This document shows, in pieces, positions 19,135-27,620 of a stretch of DNA of 64,000 nt (its first letter is position 1; every line of letters begins with the position of its first letter). The position numbers were made by a program, and so were the translations under genes. Source of the stretch: Synechococcus sp. SynAce01. GTDB lineage: Bacteria; Cyanobacteriota; Cyanobacteriia; PCC-6307; Cyanobiaceae. Where the stretch lies: the NCBI RefSeq assembly GCF_001885215.1, contig NZ_CP018091.1, forward strand, positions 248,001 to 312,000, given 5' to 3'. The notes beneath the pieces were generated by a model. The model was given only the letters and a program-made list of their open reading frames with translations. It did not search any database and was not told the origin of the DNA.

Positions 19135-20018
19135 ATGCCTCAATCCTTCTTTGATCAACTCGCTGCAGCTCAGCAGCGCTACGTCTCCTTTGATCAGCCG
19201 CAGCACCAGCCCAACCAGGGTGCCGGCGACACTGACCATGACCATGCAGCCGATACCTCCGACCTGGAGGATGAGTCGCTCGACGAGGAGCAGGACGACG
19301 AGGAACCCCTCGATGACATTGCTGGCGATGAGCCAGAGCCCGAGCCTGCTCCCCGCGGCGCGCAGATCAGCGAGGCCCTCAAGGCCGAGCGCCGTAAGAC
19401 CAACAACCTGGAGCGCGATCTGCGCACCTTGAAGCGCCAGCTCTCCCAGTTCTCCAAGATCAATCCCGATGAGTACGAGCGGCTGCAGGAGGCCGAGCGG
19501 CAGAAGGAACAGCTGGAACGTGAGATTGCCACCCGCGAGCGCCAACTGGAAGCCTCTGCTGCCCGCAAGGTGAAGCTGGTGGCCAAAGAGCGTGATGAGG
19601 CCCTCAAGCAGGTGGATGAACTGCGCAAGGATCGCTGCTGGAGCGCTTGTTCATTGATGCCGAGGGGCGTACCGGTGGCGACAACCGTGGCAGCTTCTTT
19701 GAGATCTTTCGCTCCCAGGTTGGCGCTGAGTTCAGGCTCAGCAAAGACGCCAATGGGCGTGACATTCTCGAGCCGATCGACAGCAAGGGCAGCACGATCC
19801 TTGGCGATGACGGCACCCTCGCTGCCTCCGAGCACGTGGAGTCGTTGCGCACTCACCCGGTGCTCAGTTTTCTCTTCAGTCAGCGTGGCGGCCTTGGCCC
19901 GAACACGGTGATCGCTGAGTTCGATGGCAATGGCCAGACGACCAACCTGCAGAGCATGACCACCTCAGAGCTGTACCTGGCCAGCTATGGACCCAAGCCA
20001 GCCGGGGCCAGGCGCTGA
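19135..20018 (+). pseudogene. Phage scaffold-like coiled-coil protein, frameshifted
   Basis: From ATG 19135 the first part is very acidic (about 19260-19350: DLEDESLDEEQDDEEPLDD), then a long coiled coil (TNNLERDLRTLKRQLSQF, QEAERQKEQLEREIATRERQ). After DELRKD a missing base at about 19630 shifts the frame. The true C-terminus LLERLFIDAEGRTGGDNRGS to YLASYGPKPAGARR ends at 20018. Acidic N-terminus plus coiled coil is the pattern of capsid scaffolding proteins. No major capsid gene follows. Confidence 0.6.
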
Positions 20019-20069
20019 TCCCAGCTGCACCGGCTACTGATCAGGACAGAGGCAATGACTGAATCTGCT

Positions 20070-20101
20070 GGCCCGAGCACATCTGTGCCGGGCCTTTTTT
20101 A
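20070..20101 (+). terminator. Rho-independent terminator of the phage-like module
   Basis: GGCCCGAGCAC-ATCT-GTGCCGGGCC followed by TTTTTT. The stem pairs GGCCCG with CGGGCC and GCAC with GTGC with one bulged A. It lies 52 bases after the scaffold-like stop. Confidence 0.85.
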
Positions 20102-20599
20102 TTGGAGAAGATGCGAGTAGGAAGCCAGTGTGGTTCTCGCTTTCGCTGTTGAACGGCGCCGTCGATGTTGCTGTGAATGAATCGATCGACAACCAGACGC
20201 GACGGTGCAAGATAAGCAGAGGTGTACGAAAATAAAAACCAAGATCCAAAAAGGGGTAACTATCCTTTGAAATGAGAAACGCGCGGACATTGCCTCGGAA
20301 ATGTCGCAAAATCTGGAAGACCAATGCACCACAACTGGAGGCATCACACGAAAGTGATAACGAAGCCCGAGCAGGCGCGAGAGGAGAAGAGAAGCTGTGG
20401 TGATGCCGGCTGCTGGCTTTGATTTGGCGGTACAGGTGCAAGGCAGCGGAATCCGAGTGGGAGCGAGCGGGTGGAGCGGCCTGGAGCAGCCGCCACCAAG
20501 ACCAGAGCGCAGCGCAGCGGCGATGTCCTCTGATGTCTGCCGGATGATGGTTGACATCTGCGGGCAGTTTTGGGCGGCCCTGAGCCGCCCTGGCTGGGG
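20101..20599. other. Non-coding gap
   Basis: About 500 bases between the terminator and the small membrane protein gene. Long frames exist on the minus strand, but they are arginine/proline-rich and lack motifs. I see nothing else to call. Confidence 0.4.
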
Positions 20600-20932
20600 C
20601 TACACGGCCCAGGAGAGCGGAAGATCCTGATCGGCCTCCTGCTGCTCGCTTTGCGGCTGGAGATCGCGCCACGAGCCTGTGTCGATGGGTTGTGGCTCGA
20701 TCCAGCGACCGGCTTTGACTTCCTCCTGCCAGGCCTCGATGGTGGCCATCAGCTGCGGATTGGCCGGTGCCAGCCGTGCCGACGCGACAGCGGAGAGCCG
20801 GCCATTGAGCCAATGAATGCCGCTGCCCAGAGCGAAACCAGCGCCGTAGGCGATGGAGCAGCAGAGGATGAGCGTGGCGAGGCTGTGAGCCAGCACGGAG
20901 CGCAGCAGGGACTCGGTGGTGTGGGTTTGCAT
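20600..20932 (-). CDS. Small membrane protein, unknown
   Basis: About 110 residues from ATG 20932 (MQTHTTESLLRSVLAHSLA). One hydrophobic span follows (LATLILCCSIAYGAGFALG), then a soluble C-terminal part with WLNGRLSAVASARLAPANP and a Trp/Gln-rich end. I do not recognise a family. The frame is open further upstream, to 20962. Codon use is like the neighbouring high-GC genes. Confidence 0.5.
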   Translation of the reverse strand: MQTHTTESLLRSVLAHSLATLILCCSIAYGAGFALGSGIHWLNGRLSAVASARLAPANPQLMATIEAWQEEVKAGRWIEPQPIDTGSWRDLQPQSEQQEADQDLPLSWAV

Positions 20933-20982
20933 CGCACCAGAGGCGAAGAACGCCGCCCCCACGCCCTGGGTGAGCCGGACGG

Positions 20983-21018
20983 GTCAAGGGCGGCGAAGCC
21001 GCTTGCGGAGCCCTTGAC
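20983..21018. repeat. Inverted repeat with 9-bp perfect arms
   Basis: GTCAAGGGC at 20983-20991 and GCCCTTGAC at 21010-21018, enclosing an 18-base spacer that can itself fold. It lies just upstream of the small membrane protein start, on that gene's promoter side. It could be an operator or an RNA hairpin. Confidence 0.5.
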
Positions 21019-21273
21019 GCGGCCGGCGGCGCCAGCCCGAGAGCGCAGCGATCGGCTGCTGGCAGCCCAGGGCACCATGCGGTGCGTTTCGCCCGTTCCG
21101 ATGCGCCCGCGCTCTGAGTCGCGGCCGGTGCTGGTTCGCCCGAGTGTTACTGACGTTGCTGTCTGCGCGGCTGAGGCCGCGTCGTCATCGGCCGCGCTAT
21201 CAGCCTGGTGCAACACCTAAGCCGCACACCGTTGGTTCGCTCCAGCTCTTGTGGCGAGCAGGAGCAGAGAAAA

Positions 21274-21291
21274 GGGCCGCGTTAGCGGCCC
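21274..21291 (-). terminator. Rho-independent terminator of the 71-residue gene
   Basis: On the minus strand GGGCCGC-TAAC-GCGGCCC is followed directly by TTTTC. It begins six bases after the stop of the gene at 21297-21512, which supports that gene being real. Confidence 0.75.
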
Positions 21292-21296
21292 GGGGC

Positions 21297-21512
21297 TCAG
21301 ATCACCGAGACGGTGCAGCCCCTTGTGCCCTGCAAGGAGCGGGCGATGGCGAATGCCTTCTCAGCAGGCACGAAGCGCATCTTCTTGACGGGCTTGCCGC
21401 GCTTCCCGAAGAACCGCTGCTCGCAATGGTGGGCGCCGCCCTTGGGGCCATCGGGATAGAAGTGAACGATGACGCGGCGGATTTCGCAGCTGGGTGCAGA
21501 GGGTGTGGCCAT
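21297..21512 (-). CDS. Small basic protein, unknown
   Basis: A 71-residue protein. Features are IRRVIVHFYPDGPKGGAHHC followed by a basic FFGKRGKPVKKMRF and an alpha-helix-like AEKAFAIARSLQGT. No family recognised. A canonical terminator follows immediately, which argues that it is expressed. It falls in the accessory region with other short genes. Confidence 0.6.
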   Translation of the reverse strand: MATPSAPSCEIRRVIVHFYPDGPKGGAHHCEQRFFGKRGKPVKKMRFVPAEKAFAIARSLQGTRGCTVSVI

Positions 21513-21902
21513 GGCCTTGAGGTGAGGAACCCGATGCAGCAGCGCGGCCCGCGCAGGGAAGGCAGGGGGCGCGAAGCGCCTCGCGTCAGCCCTTGCCGAA
21601 CCGAGCAGGCCAGCGCAGCCTTCGGGGGCTCCTCACCGGGGCCGTGGCGGAACACTCCCCATCGGTGCTGACCAATCCGTGTTGGCCGGCGGCTGTCGCC
21701 GATCCGAGGCGGCGGTGATCACGCCCGGCGGCCGGTGTCAGAGGTCGTTCGCTTGCTTGGTCAACTGCACGTGTGCAGTTCATGGCCGGTGGCATCGAGG
21801 AACCGGGTGCGGGTCTGGGTGCCGGACCGATCAGCCCGCTTTCAGCGCGACGTTGTCACCTGGGGCTCCACCTGGGGTCGCGCCCGAGCTGGCGGGAACC
21901 AG
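21513..21902. other. Non-coding gap with inverted repeat
   Basis: About 390 bases without a supported gene. It holds AACTGCAC-GT-GTGCAGTT (21763-21780), an inverted repeat with 8-bp arms that could be an operator for the genes starting at 21.9 kb. Confidence 0.4.
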
Positions 21903-22244
21903 ATGACTTCTGCTAGTACAGGTGTTCTCTTTGATGGTGTCGCCGTGGCTGCTTCCCTGCCCCGCTCCCGCGGTGCCAGGCCGGCGCCTAGCTCAGCCGC
22001 AGGCGATGACGGCTGCGAGCACTGGCCCTTTCTTGATGAAGCAGTCCTGCTGCCCACCCGTAGCCGCAAGGTCTGCATGACTTGTCATTGGTTTCGGCAC
22101 CACGCCGGGGTCAACTGCATCCCCCTGCTCACCTGCCAGCTGCACCAGGGCCTGCTGGTGCAAGGGGAGCACCTCACCCACCGCTGCCATGGCTGGACTG
22201 AAGACCTCTCGCGCCAGCGTGGCTGGGCGCCGGAAGGGTCGTGA
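21903..22244 (+). CDS. Small Cys/His-rich protein, unknown
   Basis: About 113 residues if the ATG at 21903 is used; an in-frame GTG at 21945 is an alternative. The C-terminal half has a conserved-looking cysteine/histidine array, KVCMTCHWFRHHAGVNCIPL then LLTCQLHQGLLVQGEHLTHR, and CHGW. Five cysteines spaced in this way suggest a metal-binding knuckle. I recognise no family. A LexA-box-like sequence (21915-21928) lies just inside the longer start. It overlaps the next gene by four bases (GTGA). Confidence 0.5.
   Translation: MTSASTGVLFDGVAVAASLPRSRGARPAPSSAAGDDGCEHWPFLDEAVLLPTRSRKVCMTCHWFRHHAGVNCIPLLTCQLHQGLLVQGEHLTHRCHGWTEDLSRQRGWAPEGS
21915..21928 (+). promoter_or_regulatory. LexA (SOS) box-like site
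   Basis: AGTACAGGTGTTCT fits the cyanobacterial LexA consensus RGTACNNNDGTWCB at every fixed position. It precedes a run of four co-directional genes ending in a RecD2-type helicase. It lies 12 bases inside the ATG start at 21903, so if real the translation start is probably downstream. Confidence 0.45.
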
Positions 22245-22498
22245 CAGCTGCGGCCAGGAGGCCAATACCGCTCTCCCCCAAGGATGGCTGGCTGCGTGAT
22301 GGCCGCCAGGTGCTGCGTTTTCGCCCGACCCGCTGGGAGCGGGATTACCACCGGCTGGAAATCACCACCGGCGAGTTGCTCCCCGACCAGGAGATCCCCT
22401 TGCTGAAATCACGCCGGGATCTGAGCCGTGCTGAGGCCCTGAAGCTCTGGGAGGAGAAACGCAAGGCGGGCTGGACGCCCTGCAGCCCCCAGTGGTGA
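22241..22498 (+). CDS. DUF1651 protein
   Basis: An 85-residue protein starting with GTG, overlapping the preceding gene by four bases. It shows the DUF1651 pattern: GWLRDGRQVLRFRPTRW, then EIPLLKSRRDLSRAEALKLW and a C-terminal AGWTPCSPQW. DUF1651 is almost confined to picocyanobacteria and has no known function. A second member lies at 44352-44573 on the other strand. Confidence 0.8.
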   Translation: MTAAARRPIPLSPKDGWLRDGRQVLRFRPTRWERDYHRLEITTGELLPDQEIPLLKSRRDLSRAEALKLWEEKRKAGWTPCSPQW

Positions 22499-22550
22499 TC
22501 ACCACCACAGCACAAACCGATCGACTCCCACCAAGCTGAGCTCAGAATTG

Positions 22551-22796
22551 ATGACCACCTTCTTGCCGATCAGCAGCAGCCACCAGCCACGGCGTTATCG
22601 CCTGGTGGATCACCACGGCCAACCTCACCTTGAGCTCGATGAGCACTTCGAGTCGATCGAGGAGGCCTGGGCCTTCGCCACCAACTGGTGGCAGCAGCGA
22701 AAGCCCACCGGCGATCCGGCTGCTCAAGTTGGCCTTGGCCTGGAGGTGAGCACCGAGAGCGGCAGCTGGCGCACCCTTCGCCCCCCGAAGGGCTGA
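22551..22796 (+). CDS. Small hypothetical protein
   Basis: About 81 residues from ATG 22551. It contains PRRYRLVDHHGQPHLELDEH followed by FESIEEAWAFATNWWQQRK, a mixed beta/alpha pattern with an aromatic-rich helix. I recall similar short proteins in picocyanobacteria but know of no function. It is in line with the DUF1651 gene and the helicase downstream and may be co-transcribed. Confidence 0.6.
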   Translation: MTTFLPISSSHQPRRYRLVDHHGQPHLELDEHFESIEEAWAFATNWWQQRKPTGDPAAQVGLGLEVSTESGSWRTLRPPKG

Positions 22797-22807
22797 AGCC
22801 TGCAAAG

Positions 22808-25098
22808 GTGAGGCCACAAGCCACTTCTGCCCTGGCACGCCAGTCCCCGTCAGATCAGACCCAAGCCAGCCCGCAACCCACCGAGGTGCTGGCAGGCTCA
22901 ATCGAGCGCGTCACCTTCCACAACGCCGAGAACGGCTTCTGCGTGCTGCGCATCAAGGCCCGCGGCCACCGCGACCTGGTGACGGTGGTGGGCTATGCCG
23001 CCGAGATCAGCGCCGGCGAATGGGTGACGGTGAGCGGCACCTGGGTGAACAGCCGGGAGCACGGCCAGCAGTTCAAGGCCTCCTTCCTCAGGGCCTCCGC
23101 CCCGACCACCGCAGAGGGATCGAGAAGTACCTGGGTTCTGGAATGATCCGGGCATCGGCCCGATCTACGCCAGCAAGCTCGTGGCGGCGTTCGGCGATCA
23201 GGTGTTCGAGGTGATCGAGCAGGCGCCCGAGCGCCTACGAGAGGTGCCGGGCATCGGCCCGGTGCGGGGCCAGCGGATCAGCCAGGCCTGGGCCGATCAG
23301 AAGGTGGTGCGCGAAATCATGGTCTTCCTGCACAGCCATGGTGTCGGCACCGCCAGGGCCGTGCGCATCTTCAAGACGTATGGGAACGACGCCGTGCAGG
23401 TGATGGCCGAGAACCCCTACCGCCTGGCGCGCGACATCCGCGGCATCGGCTTCCGCACCGCTGATGCGATCGCCGCAAGGCTGGGCATTGAGCCCACCGC
23501 CATGATCCGCCTGCGGGCCGGCGTCAATTACGCCCTGCTGGAGGCGAGTGGTGATGGCCACTGCGGCCTGCCCAGCGCTGAGCTGCTCAAGCTGGCTGGA
23601 GAACTGCTCAGCGTCGAGCGGCCCAGTGGGCCGGTTGAGGAGAGCGGCGCCACCTCTCGGGTGCCGATGGAGCCAGGGTTGATCCAGAGCGCCCTGGATC
23701 TGGAACTCGCCGAGGGCTCGGTGGTGGCCGACACCCTGGCTGGTGAACCCGCCATCTTGCTGGCGCATCTGCACCGCGATGAGCGCCGCATCGCCGAAGC
23801 CCTCCAGGCCCTGAACCTCAGTGCTCCGCCCTGGGGAAGCATCGAGGCCGCCATTGCCATCCCCTGGGTGGAGCAACGCCTGCCTGGAGCTCGCTGCCAG
23901 CCAGAAGGGCGGTGGAGCAGGCCCTCTCCAGCAAGGTGCTGGTGATCACCGGGGGCCGGGGGTGGGCAAGACCACCTGATCAACGCGATCCTGCGCATCA
24001 TGGCGGCCAAGAAGCTACGCATTCTGCTCTGCGCCCCACCGGCCGGGCCGCCAAGCGGATGGGCGAAACCACCGGGCTAGAGGCCAAAACCATCCACCGG
24101 TTGCTGGAGTTCGACCCGGCGCCTTTGGCTTCAAGCGCAAGGCCGAGCTGCCGCTGGAGTGCGATCTGCTGGTGGTGGATGAGACCTCGATGGTGATGTG
24201 CCGTTGATGGCCTCCTGCTGGACGCCCTGCCACCGAGGCGGCCTTGCTGCTGGTGGGTGATGTGGATCAGCTGCCCTCGGTGGGGCCCGGCCAGGTGCTC
24301 GCCGATCTGATCAACAGCGGCGCCCTGCCGGTGGCCCGGCTCACGGAGGTGTTCCGCCAGGCCGCGAGCAGCCGCATCATCACCGCCGCCCACGCCATCA
24401 ATGCCGGCACCATCCCCGATCTACGGCCGCCGCCGGCTGAGACCACCACCGACTTCTATTTCCTACCTGCCGACTCGCCCGAGCAGGCGGTGGCCTTGAT
24501 CCTCAAGGTGGTGGGCGAACGCATCCCGGCGCGCTTTGGCCTCGATCCGATCGCCCAGGTGCAGGTGCTGTGCCCGATGGCGCGCGGTGGTTGTGGCTCC
24601 CGCTCACTCAACATCGAGCTGCAGCAGCTGCTCAACCCCGACCCCACCGAGCAGGTGGAGCGCTTCGGCTGGCGTTTTGCCCCGGCCGACAAGGTGATGC
24701 AGGTGGCAAACGACTACGAGAAGGAGGTATTCAACGGCGATGTGGGCACGGTGGAAACAATCGATGCCGATGCCAGCGAACTGACGGTGCGCTTTCCCTC
24801 CGGGGAATCCGGGAGCAGCGACGGCCGCGAGGTGACCTATGGCTGGGGTGAACTCGACAACCTGGTGCCTGCCTACGCCTGCACGATCCACAAGAGCCAG
24901 GGCAGCGAATACCCCGCTGTGGTCATCCCCCTGCTCACCCAGCACTACGCCATGCTGCAGCGCAATCTGGTGTACACCGGCATCACCCGCGGCAAGCAGC
25001 TGGTGGTGCTGGTGGGGCAGAAGAAAGCACTGGCGATGGCGGTGAAGAACCACCTGGGCCGCCGGCGTTACACCAAGCTGGCGGAGTGGCTCAGCTGA
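22808..25098 (+). pseudogene. recD2: RecD2-type DNA helicase with many frameshifts
   Basis: A GTG start at 22808 leads into VLAGSIERVTFHNAENGFCV, the OB-fold-like N-terminus of RecD2. Helix-hairpin-helix repeats follow (VPGIGPVRGQRISQAW, YRLARDIRGIGFRTADAIAA). The Walker A region GGPGVGKTT is broken by one missing C at about 23958. [37 protein letters not shown] and the C-terminal [17 protein letters not shown] and [20 protein letters not shown] are clear. At least six single-base shifts occur between 23110 and 24240, whereas 24244-25098 is open. The enzyme would unwind DNA 5'-3'. Either a pseudogene or a stretch of poor base calling. Confidence 0.85.
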
Positions 25099-25488
25099 TC
25101 AGCTGCCAGGGCGACGAGGCGATCTTGGCTACTTCTTTCTCTGCGCAGTTGCAATCGCTCTGATGCCGCCGTCGCTGAGGTGGATGGCTCGGCTTGCCGT
25201 ACTGACAACCAAGGCAGGCGGATCTATCAATGAATCAGAGGCAAAGTGGAAGAAGCACTTGAGTAAGACTTAGCCTCCCCCGGATCTGAAGGAGAGCCGC
25301 CCACCGTCAGAGGAGTTGCAAGTGCCCATTCCGTGGCCCTGACCGAGAGTTTCAGAGAGCCAGGGGTGCACCCATCTTCGCCAAAACTTTGAGTTCACCA
25401 GAAGCCGAGGTGTACATCCTTGCCTTCGCTTGACTCTCCTGCATAGGGGAGACCATACGGTGTAGACGTTGCATTCACATCCACCCCC
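25099..25488. other. Non-coding gap with MerR-type promoter
   Basis: About 390 bases between the helicase and the DUF305 gene. Apart from the promoter at 25430-25461 nothing coding is evident. Confidence 0.5.
25430..25461 (+). promoter_or_regulatory. Putative MerR-family-type promoter
   Basis: TTGACT (25430-25435) is followed by a dyad TCTCC-TGCATAGG-GGAGA and then TACGGT at 25456-25461, giving an overlong spacer of about 20 bases. Extended spacers centred on a CTCC/GGAG dyad are the hallmark of MerR-type (CueR, ZntR, CoaR) operators. It lies 28 bases before the DUF305 start. No merR gene is in the window. Confidence 0.5.
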
Positions 25489-26208
25489 ATGCCACGTCGC
25501 TCGCTGCTGATCACCTTGTCGGCCATCGCTGCAGTCAGTGTTCTGCCTTTTCCGGCGCTGGCCCAGATGGATCCCCACGAGGGTCATCGCGGCATGGACG
25601 GCATGCCTGGCATGACGACCCCGACCGGTGGCGACCCGGCCCATGCCGGCCATGCGCACGATGTTGGCCCGGCCGGCTCCACTTACGACCTGCGCTTCAT
25701 CGACGGCATGGTGCAGCACCACACTGGGGCGCTGCGCATGAGCGAGTTCGTCTTCAATATCGGCCAGCCTGGCGTGGGGGCCTTGGGTCATTCGATCTGG
25801 CGCGATCAGGCCCAGGAGATCCGGGCGATGGCTCTCTGGCGCAAGGCCTGGTACCCCCAGGCGCCGGTGTACCCGGTGGCGCTCAAGCCGGGCGGAGACC
25901 CCAACAGCCTGGCGGGGCTTACCCGCATGAGCCAGGCTCAGATCGATGGCATGCGGATGATGGGCGATGGGCCCACGAAGGAGAACCGGGTGGTGTGGTT
26001 TCTCGAAGGAATGCTCGATCACCACGGCGGGGCGCTGATCATGGCCCACGACGCCCGCGCCAAGAGCACCAATCCCACAATCCTGCGTTTCGCTCGGGAG
26101 GTGATCATCGCCCAGCGGGCTGAGATTATTGAACTGCGCCGAATGTTGGCGGTCGAGGGATTACGCAAGCCGGAATATCACAAATACGACGCTCTTTTCG
26201 CGCTCTGA
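25489..26208 (+). CDS. DUF305 exported protein (copper/metal-associated)
   Basis: A 239-residue protein with a clear signal peptide ending at ALAQMD. A His/Met-rich segment follows (HEGHRGMDGMPGM, then HAGHAHDVG). Two DUF305 half-domains show the metal-site pairs FIDGMVQHHTGALRMSEFV and FLEGMLDHHGGALIMAHDA. DUF305 proteins form ferritin-like four-helix bundles found with copper and other metal resistance genes, and are thought to bind metal in the periplasm. The MerR-type promoter upstream fits metal induction. Confidence 0.88.
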   Translation: MPRRSLLITLSAIAAVSVLPFPALAQMDPHEGHRGMDGMPGMTTPTGGDPAHAGHAHDVGPAGSTYDLRFIDGMVQHHTGALRMSEFVFNIGQPGVGALGHSIWRDQAQEIRAMALWRKAWYPQAPVYPVALKPGGDPNSLAGLTRMSQAQIDGMRMMGDGPTKENRVVWFLEGMLDHHGGALIMAHDARAKSTNPTILRFAREVIIAQRAEIIELRRMLAVEGLRKPEYHKYDALFAL

Positions 26209-26414
26209 GCAGCCGCTGGCCCTGCAGCCCTCGTCTCATCCTGCTCTCCTGGTGCCGTGGTTCGCTTGTCGTCCTGACAGATCACCTCTGTTGTTCTACT
26301 CATGAATTCAGATGCCATCACCCGGGTGATACGAGCCATTGAGCTTCTGCGTAGGCGCAGCCTTTTCGATGAGAAGCTGTAGGGCGCCAGGCAAGGGGCG
26401 TCCTACTTCGCCAC
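26209..26414. other. Convergent intergenic region
   Basis: Lies between converging genes. It holds a perfect 14-bp palindrome ATCACCCGGGTGAT (26317-26330) and a 26-codon frame from ATG 26302 that looks like a gene stub. No terminator was recognised. Confidence 0.4.
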
Positions 26415-27539
26415 TCAAAGCCCTTGCTGATGCCGGTGCCGGTGATGTGCATCACTGACGTGAGGGTGATAATGCTCGATCGGTTCGTGCTGATGTTCAT
26501 GGGCATGCCAGTAGCCCTGCTGTGCGTTGCCCGTTGACGGACTGCCCTCAGGGTGGAGATGGCTGTGGTGAAGGTCTCCGACGACTGGATCGTGCTTGTG
26601 TCGGTGGGCATGCCGGAACGCCTGATGGCGATGCCAGTGGGCATGGTGTTCTTTCAGCAGCACCGCAACGCCGAGCAGCATCAAGGCTGAGGCCATGGCC
26701 ATGGCGCCGGTGAAGGCTTCGCGCAGCGCCAGCACCGAGAACAACACGCCCACGAACGGAGCCGTGGCAAACACCACAGCCTCGCGAGCTGCGCCCAGGT
26801 GGCGTAGAGCCAGCAGATCCAGCCAGATCGAAAGGCCGTATCCCACGGTGCCGATGGCCAGCAGCCCCAGCACAGCGGGAGCGGCCGGCAGGGATTGGCC
26901 AGATGCGAGAGCCAGGATCAGCATCGGAGCTGAGGCCCCGATCGCTTTCAGCAGGGCGATCTGGAGCGGGTCGCGCAGGCTCAGGCGTTGGCTGAGGTTG
27001 TTGTCGATCCCCCAGGCCAGGCAGGCGCCGCCGATCAACAGCGTGCCCTGCAGGGTGGCACCGTCAAAGGAGCTGTCGGTGAGCAGCACGGCACCGCTGA
27101 GGATCAAAACGGCAGCGATCAGTCCCTTGCCGCTGAGGTGTTCACGGCCAATCAACACCGCGATCAACAAGGTGAACACTGCTTCTAGGTTCAGCAGCAG
27201 CGAGGCTGATCCCGCAGGCAGCAGGGTGAGCCCCTGCACCAGGCAGATGGGTCCGACCATCCCACCGAGAATGCTGATCCCCAGGAGTGGTGGAAGGTCT
27301 TGGCGCTGAATCGGGGATTCCTCCTGTTGATGGACAACAAAACCCCGCACGATCAAAAGCCCGAAGGTGGCTCCTCCGTACAGCAGTGCCGCGATCATCA
27401 GCGGCGAGCCATCCCGACTGAAGACACTGATCAGCGGAGCGCTAAGACCGAAGAACAAGGCAGCCAGCAGCCCGGCGATCAAGCCCTGACTCTGTGGGGC
27501 ACCCCTCACTTTCGTGGCATGGTCGTGGAACATGATCAC
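26415..27539 (-). CDS. EamA/DMT transporter with histidine-rich C-terminal tail
   Basis: A 374-residue protein. Residues about 20-300 contain ten hydrophobic helices in two EamA repeats (LLAALFFGLSAPLISVF opens the first, ACLAWGIDNNLSQRLS the second). The last ~75 residues are extremely His-rich (HWHRHQAFRHAHRHKHDP, then HAHEHQHEPIEHYHPHVS, HHRHRHQQ). Such tails bind Ni, Co or Zn, and are unusual on DMT transporters, so this member probably handles a metal or a metal complex. It is the last gene on the minus strand of the metal-efflux island. Confidence 0.85.
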   Translation of the reverse strand: MIMFHDHATKVRGAPQSQGLIAGLLAALFFGLSAPLISVFSRDGSPLMIAALLYGGATFGLLIVRGFVVHQQEESPIQRQDLPPLLGISILGGMVGPICLVQGLTLLPAGSASLLLNLEAVFTLLIAVLIGREHLSGKGLIAAVLILSGAVLLTDSSFDGATLQGTLLIGGACLAWGIDNNLSQRLSLRDPLQIALLKAIGASAPMLILALASGQSLPAAPAVLGLLAIGTVGYGLSIWLDLLALRHLGAAREAVVFATAPFVGVLFSVLALREAFTGAMAMASALMLLGVAVLLKEHHAHWHRHQAFRHAHRHKHDPVVGDLHHSHLHPEGSPSTGNAQQGYWHAHEHQHEPIEHYHPHVSDAHHRHRHQQGL

Positions 27540-27620
27540 AAGCCTTCTATATCACTTGTTTGATCTTCATCAGCCTGAGAATATCTGCCGTGCAATGAAG
27601 CCCGAGGTGTCAGATTGTTT

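Noticed and set aside
18457-19545. Long minus-strand frame opposite LysM and scaffold genes
   Set aside because: The plus strand carries recognisable LysM repeats and a coiled coil; the minus product is low complexity.
20034-20987. 317-residue minus-strand frame
   Set aside because: Arg/Pro/Ser-rich, no motif, and covers the terminator and a better small gene.
26317-26330. Perfect palindrome ATCACCCGGGTGAT
   Set aside because: Lies between converging genes away from any promoter; could be chance at this GC content, so no function is claimed.
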